A stretch of DNA of 9,069 nucleotides from JBCBST01 sp039819115 (lineage in GTDB: Bacteria > Bacteroidota > Rhodothermia > Balneolales > Balneolaceae): the NCBI GenBank assembly GCA_039819115.1, contig JBCBST010000126.1:1-9069 (forward strand), read 5' to 3'. Each line of letters opens with the position of its first letter. Position 1 is the first letter of the stretch. Made by a program: the position numbers and the translations under genes. The notes beneath the pieces were generated by a model that had not been told where the DNA came from, ran no database searches, and saw nothing but the letters and a program-made list of their open reading frames with translations. Of the stretch, positions 1-5,444 are shown piece by piece.

Positions 1-155
1 GAAAATATCTCCTGTATAACCACAAGATCAGTGATCTATGAGGTATTCATTTTCAGGTATATTCAGAATTGCGTTATTATCCCGAATGAGATTATTCTTG
101 TTCGATTTAACGCATAAAAAAGTATCATCTTACTGATCCAGCCTTTCATTTATCT

Positions 156-1328
156 ATGACTCCATCCACGCTTACCCTCAGCGGTTCAATTATCAAACAG
201 GTCGATACCATTATTCAGGAGGCCATTGACCGATCCGCAAGTGATATCCATATTGAGCCGTATGAGCATCGATTTCGGGTCCGCTTCCGGCTGGATGGGG
301 TATTACGTGAAATGGTTGAACTTCCTTTGTCGCAAAAGGAGGCCGTGATCTCCCGCTTGAAAATCATGTCGAACCTGGACATTGCCGAAAAGAGAAAACC
401 CCAGGACGGTCGGATAAAAATCAGGCAAAAGGATACGAGTGATATTGACCTCAGGGTATCCACGTTACCTACGCAATACGGGGAAAAAATGGTGCTCCGG
501 GTACTGGATAAAGGAAAATTGAAACTCAACCTGGAGAATCTTGGATTTGAAAAGGACGAGTTGGAACTATTCAGGAAAGCGATACGAAGTCCGTATGGAA
601 TGATCCTGGTAACCGGGCCAACAGGAAGTGGAAAAACAACGACTCTTTATTCGGCATTAAGCGAGCTGAATGCCAGTACCGATAATATCACCACGATTGA
701 AGATCCCATTGAATATAACCTGGACGGGATCAACCAAACCCAGGTGCATGAGGATATCGATCTTACCTTTGCCAACGTATTGCGCTCTATCCTTCGACAG
801 GATCCCAATACGGTGATGGTTGGGGAGATTCGTGATAAAGAAACGGCCGATATTGCTATCCGGGCGGCCTTAACCGGTCATCTCGTTTTTTCCACACTAC
901 ATACCAATGATGCTGCATCAGCCATTACCCGTTTAATTGATATGGGAATCGAACCGTTTTTAGTGGCTTCTTCTCTTCGGTTAGTAGTGGCTCAACGGCT
1001 AGTCCGAAAGATCTGTACCGACTGTAAAACCGAGGTGGATATCCCCGCTGAACACCTGACCCGACTCAAGCTCACAAACGGATCGAAAAGCTATGTAGGG
1101 AAAGGATGCGAGACCTGCAGCGGATATGGATATAAAGGCCGGGTAGCTCTGATTGAAGTCCTTGAACTGCGGGAAGAAATCTCTGAACTGATCATGAACC
1201 AGGCTAATGCCGGAGAGATCAAACAAAAATCGATGTCACTGGGCTATCGTACCCTGTTTGAATCCGGGAAAAAGAAAATCCTTTCCGGGGTCACCACGAT
1301 TGAAGAAGTATTGAAAGAAGTGGTTTGA
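156..1328 (+). CDS. gspE: GspE/PilB-type secretion ATPase, lacking the N-terminal N1 domain
   Basis: Cytoplasmic hexameric ATPase that drives pseudopilus assembly at the inner membrane. The 390-residue protein starts almost directly in the N2 domain (ASDIHIEP at 28-35, then RFRLDGVLRE). The catalytic core shows Walker A GPTGSGKT at 154-161, the Asp box TTIEDPIEY at 179-187, Walker B VMVGEIRD at 220-227 with Glu224, and the His box STLHTND at 246-252. Two CxxC pairs (Cys287/290 and Cys318/321) form the zinc motif typical of GspE and PilB; most PilT proteins lack it. The C-terminus (GYRTLFESG) is intact. Usual GspE/PilB proteins are about 500-570 residues, so roughly 120-170 N-terminal residues (N1E/MshEN) are absent. 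The frame is closed by a TAA at 108-110, and this is the only ATG before the N2 domain; no Shine-Dalgarno is visible. It lies alone on the plus strand, convergent with the secretin operon. Family certain; assignment to secretion rather than pilus is inferred. Confidence 0.95.
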   Translation: MTPSTLTLSGSIIKQVDTIIQEAIDRSASDIHIEPYEHRFRVRFRLDGVLREMVELPLSQKEAVISRLKIMSNLDIAEKRKPQDGRIKIRQKDTSDIDLRVSTLPTQYGEKMVLRVLDKGKLKLNLENLGFEKDELELFRKAIRSPYGMILVTGPTGSGKTTTLYSALSELNASTDNITTIEDPIEYNLDGINQTQVHEDIDLTFANVLRSILRQDPNTVMVGEIRDKETADIAIRAALTGHLVFSTLHTNDAASAITRLIDMGIEPFLVASSLRLVVAQRLVRKICTDCKTEVDIPAEHLTRLKLTNGSKSYVGKGCETCSGYGYKGRVALIEVLELREEISELIMNQANAGEIKQKSMSLGYRTLFESGKKKILSGVTTIEEVLKEVV

Positions 1329-1460
1329 TTGTGGGGGTAACTCCACATCCCCAAGCCATTCATTGACTGGTTTTCTCTTTAGTTCAATCCCTTTGTATCC
1401 TTTTTTGGATTGTATCAGTTATCCCAAGAACCGTAACGCTATATACATAGCAGTAGTAGA

Positions 1461-1910
1461 CTATTTATGGTACTTATCGATAAATGTTCTAATTCTTTCA
1501 CACTCCCGATACATTTTCCTGCTTTCTGAGAAAGTCAATAATTCGGGAGTCCTAAATGGTTCATTATCATGAGGATTTAACATTAATAGCCCTTTCTCTT
1601 TTAGTAACGCCTTTCTAACAAAGGTTTTATCAAAAAAACCTTGCAAAAATCCCCCATCAAAACCACTGACATTAGCCTTTAATCTTAAGGTGTCCCCGGC
1701 AGTTAGATAGGTTCCCTTTTCGAAGTAAGAAGACTCACCCGGGTCTTCCGGAAACTTTTCGATATAAATATGCTCGTTATAGCTCATCAAACAAAGCAGT
1801 TTCGGTAAAGTGGGATATTCCATATCCGTATATGTATATACTACTTTTGTCTGTGCGAACAACTCGTTATTAACTATACAAATCAATAAAGCTATGAATA
1901 GGCATTTCAT
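1461..1910 (-). CDS. Small secreted protein of unknown function at the operon end
   Basis: A 149-residue protein that I do not recognise. It begins with a convincing signal peptide: MK, then a hydrophobic stretch, ending ELFAQ with likely cleavage after Ala19 and Gln at +1, so it should be periplasmic or exported. There is no lipobox and no later membrane segment. The mature part is mixed beta/alpha in character, with a Lys/Arg- and Glu-rich helical tail (about 127-148). It starts 47 bases after the prepilin peptidase stop, on the same strand, with AGGAAATGAT just before the ATG as a possible ribosome site, so read-through from the secretion operon is plausible. Base composition differs from its neighbours: four 60-base lines counted by hand run about 32-42% G+C, against about 48-52% for two lines in the secretin gene. 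It may be an accessory protein, a substrate or a recent insertion; nothing visible decides. Confidence 0.75.
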   Translation of the reverse strand: MKCLFIALLICIVNNELFAQTKVVYTYTDMEYPTLPKLLCLMSYNEHIYIEKFPEDPGESSYFEKGTYLTAGDTLRLKANVSGFDGGFLQGFFDKTFVRKALLKEKGLLMLNPHDNEPFRTPELLTFSESRKMYRECERIRTFIDKYHK

Positions 1911-1957
1911 ATCATTTCCTAGTTATTGATTGGGATATCATCCTTTTGAACCCATGC

Positions 1958-2614
1958 TCAGTTACTCCAAATGTACGTACCTATTTGTACCGCAAAAAAA
2001 GTGGCCCCCAAAATCGTCCCGAACGGAACTGCTTTCGACTTTTTTCTCCCATGTAAAGAAATCATTATCACTGAAATAACGCCGCCCAGTATCACAGCGC
2101 CGTACATCACCCAGAACACTTGGTATCCTAACCATAATCCCAGTATCAGAACCAGTTTGATATCCCCTGTTCCAAAGCCGTTTTTTTTGATGATCTTATT
2201 CGTCACCAGGTTTATCAGAAATAGTACAGCACTTAATCCTATCCCCGAAATCAGATGTTCCACCCACATCGCTTGTGTGGCATATATGCTTAAGTAAAGC
2301 AGTGCTGCAAGGCCCATGGGGATGATGACCCGGTTGGGAATGATGAACCAAAGCAGATCCGTCCAAAAGATGATGGTTAAACAATGGGTAACCAACACCA
2401 CCTGCACAAACTCAGGGCTGTCGTATGGATGCGGGATAAGCCAGAGCAACATCACATTCAGCATAACGGAACCAAGAACGATTCCTGCTTTTGCTGCTAC
2501 ATGTTTAGGTAGATCTCCACAATTTGAAGAATAGACAGAGGGTTTTATTACCAGCGCAAGGCTGTACAGTAATACTACTCCTCCCGTTAGTACGGACAAC
2601 ATCCAGAATGGCAT
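1958..2614 (-). CDS. Prepilin peptidase (A24 family), short form without methyltransferase domain
   Basis: Inner-membrane aspartyl protease of the GspO/PilD type that removes the positively charged leader of the pilin encoded just upstream. Both catalytic motifs are present: Asp86 in the context TDLLWFIIPNRVIIP, and Asp151 in GFGTGDIKL. The C-terminal VPFGTILGA (196-204) matches the conserved PFGxxL element. The 218 residues form a multispanning hydrophobic protein with about six to seven apparent membrane segments. Full-length GspO/PilD enzymes run about 250-290 residues and carry a cytoplasmic zinc-binding N-methyltransferase region between the first two helices. Here that loop is only about 20 residues, with one Cys (Cys32) and no CxxC pairs, so methylation of the processed pilin by this protein is unlikely. 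The start lies 25 bases after the pilin stop, supporting co-transcription. The ATG at codon 5 is an alternative start. Confidence 0.93.
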   Translation of the reverse strand: MPFWMLSVLTGGVVLLYSLALVIKPSVYSSNCGDLPKHVAAKAGIVLGSVMLNVMLLWLIPHPYDSPEFVQVVLVTHCLTIIFWTDLLWFIIPNRVIIPMGLAALLYLSIYATQAMWVEHLISGIGLSAVLFLINLVTNKIIKKNGFGTGDIKLVLILGLWLGYQVFWVMYGAVILGGVISVIMISLHGRKKSKAVPFGTILGATFFAVQIGTYIWSN

Positions 2615-2639
2615 TCCCCGAAGGTGCTCAACCTGTTAA

Positions 2640-3062
2640 TTAATCAGCAACGACCTGCTGAATGTTACCCGTTTGATCAACCTGCCATTTGTTAAAAACC
2701 CCGTCGTTGTCAAAGTCTATCAGTGATGTTGCAGTAGCCGTATATCCAGAAGTAGTACTCTCCTCAATGCTGATCACATACCGGGCCCTGCCACCTTCTG
2801 TGATCAGCTGCTCCTGTTCAAAACCAATAGCTTCGAAGTTGGATGAGTACGTATCATATTCAAGTTGATAAGCCCTCTGAAGGGTATGAAGAAAGCTAAG
2901 CTGGGTTCGTGCTTCCGTGGTTTTTGCACGGGTGGTTACGTTCTGATACAGGGGCACAGCGATCATAATCAAGATGCCAATGATTGCTAATACAATAAGA
3001 AGCTCTGTTAAGGAGAACCCTTCTTCCCGGTGCAGTTGCAAAAAAAGTGTCTTACGGTTCAT
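2640..3062 (-). CDS. Type IV pilin-like / major pseudopilin (GspG-like)
   Basis: Structural subunit of the pseudopilus or pilus. The class III leader is textbook: a 15-residue basic N-terminus ending in Gly15, then FSLTELLIVLAIIGILIMIA, with Phe at +1 and the assembly Glu at +5 (Glu20). Cleavage leaves a mature protein of 125 residues. The helix spine continues to about residue 70, followed by a small beta domain. Near the C-terminus is an acidic DxDxDG loop (Asp116, Asp118, Asp120, Gly121) followed by NKWQVDQTGNI, resembling calcium-loop tails of GspG and some bacterial type IV pilins. There are no cysteines, so no disulfide-bonded D-loop as in PilA of pathogens. The start overlaps the GspC-like gene by 11 bases, so translation is likely coupled. 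It is the only pilin-like gene in the window; no minor pseudopilins (GspH-K) are seen. Confidence 0.93.
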   Translation of the reverse strand: MNRKTLFLQLHREEGFSLTELLIVLAIIGILIMIAVPLYQNVTTRAKTTEARTQLSFLHTLQRAYQLEYDTYSSNFEAIGFEQEQLITEGGRARYVISIEESTTSGYTATATSLIDFDNDGVFNKWQVDQTGNIQQVVAD

Positions 3063-3531
3063 TTTTGTTGGTACTTAAAATTAGCGTCATAAATTCCGAT
3101 TCCCATTCCACCCGCACAGAATCCAAGGTAATGGTATGCACAATCACATTCTCAAAGGTATCGCCTTCTGCAACAAAATAACTCTCCTGGTTATTGTATT
3201 GAATAATGGCCATACCGTCCATCACCCCGGTTAAACTGAGTATGGGTTTTTGTTTCGCTATCTGATTTGGCACGTCACGGGCCTGCCTTTGTAAAGGTTC
3301 AGGCCGATAGGCAGAAGGTGCGAAAGGATTACGATTTCCGGGCTGATATCTGAACTGTGCCACCTCAGGTAGCGTCGGATCGACCAGTTCATTGGTTTGG
3401 GCCTTTCGGATACCGGTTTCATTATCGGATGAGAACAAATCCCGTACATTAATCACATTCACGCCCCAGATGGAAAGTACAATGATGATAAGGAGTATTT
3501 TACCCGGAGTGGTTTCCAGAAAGGCTTTCAT
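3052..3531 (-). CDS. GspC/PilP-like inner-membrane protein linking platform to secretin
   Basis: Probable bitopic protein whose periplasmic domain contacts the secretin. The 159 residues comprise a short cytoplasmic N-terminus, one membrane helix (about 11-28), a flexible Pro/Gln/Arg-rich linker containing the NPFAPSAYRP element (68-77), and a small beta domain (about 96-153) with LTGVMDGMAIIQYNN and a YFVAEGDTF motif. The order NPF, then (L)xGVM, then the EGD-type loop is what PilP and the GspC homology region share. There is no lipobox; PilP of pilus systems is normally a lipoprotein, so the transmembrane anchor makes it closer to GspC, though no PDZ domain follows. It overlaps the PilO-like gene by 4 bases (ATGA) and the pilin by 11 bases. 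Sequence conservation in this family is low, so the call rests on architecture and position. Confidence 0.82.
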   Translation of the reverse strand: MKAFLETTPGKILLIIIVLSIWGVNVINVRDLFSSDNETGIRKAQTNELVDPTLPEVAQFRYQPGNRNPFAPSAYRPEPLQRQARDVPNQIAKQKPILSLTGVMDGMAIIQYNNQESYFVAEGDTFENVIVHTITLDSVRVEWESEFMTLILSTNKNEP

Positions 3532-4067
3532 GAATCATCCCCCTTCATCAATACATGCAGCACAAGCTCACCTTTGAGGATGCGGGTACGCTCATCAGCT
3601 TCAAGTTCCACTTCGACCACATGGATCAGAAATTCCCCCTGTTCCAGTTTATTGATGAACGTAGCCACATCAAAATAGGAACCTGAAATGGCAAGCTGAA
3701 CCGGTTTCTTGAGGAAATCATGTTCAACCACCACGGGTTGGGGTACAATAGCGTTAATTTTGATATCATGTGTTTTCGATACCGAAAAGAGCTCTTCAAT
3801 CACCCTCGAAAAATCCTGCCGGGCCGGAATCTGAACCACCATTTGCCGGATTCCTTCTTCATACCGTGTATTAGTTACTTCCAGGGTATCTAAACGCTCG
3901 CGCCAGTTGCTCATAAACTGAATTTGTTCGGCCTGAAGTTTATTTAGCTGATACTTTTCAAGCAGTTGAGCACCATAGGGTAATACGATACCAATACCCA
4001 GAACCAGGAAGAGAATACATTCTCCTGCTGCAATCCACTTTCCGGAAAGGGTAGAAAACGTCTTCAT
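3528..4067 (-). CDS. pilO: PilO/GspM-like inner-membrane alignment protein
   Basis: Bitopic inner-membrane protein that, in characterised systems, dimerises with PilN/GspL and connects the cytoplasmic PilM layer to the periplasm. Its 179 residues contain one membrane helix at about 14-34, a coiled-coil-like segment rich in Gln, Glu and Arg (about 36-75), and a ferredoxin-like periplasmic domain. The signature is in the second half: PVQLAISGSYFDVATFINKL (122-141), which matches the PilO pattern G-x-Y-x-x-[LV]-x-x-F-[IL]-x-x-L-E, followed by FLIHVVEVEL. The gene overlaps both neighbours by 4 bases (ATGA junctions at 4064-4067 and 3528-3531), so it is translationally coupled within the operon. 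GspM is the secretion-system counterpart and cannot be excluded, but the motif spacing fits PilO better. Confidence 0.88.
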   Translation of the reverse strand: MKTFSTLSGKWIAAGECILFLVLGIGIVLPYGAQLLEKYQLNKLQAEQIQFMSNWRERLDTLEVTNTRYEEGIRQMVVQIPARQDFSRVIEELFSVSKTHDIKINAIVPQPVVVEHDFLKKPVQLAISGSYFDVATFINKLEQGEFLIHVVEVELEADERTRILKGELVLHVLMKGDDS

Positions 4068-5443
4068 TCTGCGGTCTGTACTAGGAGTTCAAATGATGTA
4101 GGGCTCTGTTGTCCGGTACTTTCTCCATCGGTGTCTGATTTTACAAGCTCCACCGATTCCGTAAATACATGCGACTCCAGGTTCATCATAAAACGGGTCA
4201 AACCAACCTGCGAACCCGATTCTCCCGTAACGCGGACTACCCTTCCTTCTGCCATTAATCCCTGTATCCACACCTCATCGATAATTGCTTTTTCCAGCAC
4301 CTGGAAAAAACGGGATCGGTTGGTTCGTTCCAGTACCAGGTTCTTTGCTTCCGAGAAAGAGCGACTTAGTTGCAGAGCCCGCTCCTGTTCAAATTCAACC
4401 TGTTCCACATTTTCTTTAATCCGGTTCATGATCTGTGTAGTCTCCGATAACTCAGAGGAAAGAATGCTATTCGCTCCATATAAAACCAGCATCACACAGA
4501 TTATAGGTACAAAGAGTAAAATACCCAGTCGGAGCGCTTCCTTCTGATCATTTTGAAATACGCCTCTTCGAACAGTTTCCTCACTGGTAAACGAAAATCC
4601 ATCAATATCCGGGAAGCAGGCTTTTATCGCTGCACCTGCACATCTGGCGTAGTCTGCCGGGGGACGATCCCCTATTTTTAAACCAGATAAGGTTTCGGCG
4701 CTATGGACCGATCGCCTGGACATGCCGCTACGAGCGGGGAGATCGTAGGTGTATAAGGTGTACATCTCACCTTGCTCCTCCATCCCGAGTTCTTCAGTGG
4801 TGAGGTAGCCTTCTGTAAGTTCGATGGCCTGGTCGTCCGGTACCTGACCTAATGGGTAAAACTGGCTGATCTGCCCGGATTGGTAAAGAACTAAACCCCA
4901 TTCATCCTGATGCCTGTAAAGCACTGCTGAATACCCGGTCACAACATCCGGATTCAGCAACAGGTTATAAGATGACTCCAATACTCCGGCACCAAGATTC
5001 ACTACCGGCACATCGGATTCTTCCAGCTCCCGAATACATTGGGTTTTCCGTTCTTCATGGATACCCAGGAAAAACCCGCGGTACTCATCTTCATTTAAGC
5101 CCGTAACAGTATAACTGCATTCAAGACCGGGATGCGTATCCAGGTGCTCTCCATTTCTGTTTTCAGCCCATTGTTCGGCTTCTACCACTGAATCGATTGC
5201 AGGAGCATCTTCCACAAGCATATGATCAAAAAGAGCGCCGTCGACGACCGATACCACATAAGCATCGGCTTTCAACTGGTCTTTCATCTGTTGAAACTGC
5301 TCCCTTCGTAATGGGTGTTCAGCTTCTCCGTAACTCACCAGGGAAACTCTCCCAAACAGAACATTAAGCTCTACCCACCTTATACTGCGCGGAAACAGCT
5401 CTACTCCTACTACTGTACGTTCCAGGAATGGGAGCTTGACCAT
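4064..5443 (-). CDS. PilM-PilN fusion (GspL-like) inner-membrane platform protein
   Basis: A 459-residue protein that joins in one chain what pilus systems make as two. Residues 1 to about 300 resemble the actin-like PilM / cytoplasmic GspL domain: GVELFPRSIRWVEL at 13-26 sits where PilM has G-[LI]-D-I-G-x-x-x-[IV]-K-x-V-E-L, and ARCAGAAIKA at 266-275 matches the late conserved helix. One membrane segment (about 304-323, LRLGILLFVPIICVMLVLYG) follows. The rest is a coiled coil (about 330-375) and a PilN-like ferredoxin domain, including FFQVLEKAIIDEVWIQGLMA (379-398). The nucleotide-binding positions look degenerate: Glu15 replaces the usual Asp and Pro-Arg replaces the small residues after it. 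GspL likewise is a fused, non-ATP-binding homologue. The start is one base after the secretin stop, and the 3' end overlaps the PilO gene by 4 bases. It probably couples the ATPase to the periplasmic parts. Confidence 0.88.
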   Translation of the reverse strand: MVKLPFLERTVVGVELFPRSIRWVELNVLFGRVSLVSYGEAEHPLRREQFQQMKDQLKADAYVVSVVDGALFDHMLVEDAPAIDSVVEAEQWAENRNGEHLDTHPGLECSYTVTGLNEDEYRGFFLGIHEERKTQCIRELEESDVPVVNLGAGVLESSYNLLLNPDVVTGYSAVLYRHQDEWGLVLYQSGQISQFYPLGQVPDDQAIELTEGYLTTEELGMEEQGEMYTLYTYDLPARSGMSRRSVHSAETLSGLKIGDRPPADYARCAGAAIKACFPDIDGFSFTSEETVRRGVFQNDQKEALRLGILLFVPIICVMLVLYGANSILSSELSETTQIMNRIKENVEQVEFEQERALQLSRSFSEAKNLVLERTNRSRFFQVLEKAIIDEVWIQGLMAEGRVVRVTGESGSQVGLTRFMMNLESHVFTESVELVKSDTDGESTGQQSPTSFELLVQTAE

Positions 5444-5444
5444 G

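Noticed and set aside
1..117. Open plus-strand frame from the left edge to a TAA at 115-117 (38 codons), possible 3' end of an upstream gene
   Set aside because: Very AT-rich, Ile/Val-heavy translation without recognisable pattern; too short to distinguish from chance. It also does not resemble an ATPase N1 domain.
91..128. TTGTTC ... TATCAT as a promoter for the ATPase gene
   Set aside because: The spacing is 19 bases, outside the normal sigma-70 range, and it does not match the Bacteroidota TTTG/TAnnTTTG pattern.
38..136. 32-codon ATG reading frame just upstream of the ATPase gene
   Set aside because: Short, basic and hydrophobic with no ribosome site and no similarity that I can recognise; overlaps other equally poor frames.
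1331..1353. Possible hairpin TGGGG ... CCCCA after the ATPase gene
   Set aside because: Five-base stem with a long loop, competing pairings (TGTGG/CCACA) and no T-run directly after; too weak to call a terminator.
1363..1572. 69-residue plus-strand frame after the ATPase gene
   Set aside because: It overlaps the minus-strand secreted protein gene, which has a clear signal peptide and a possible ribosome site. The plus-strand translation has no coherent features.
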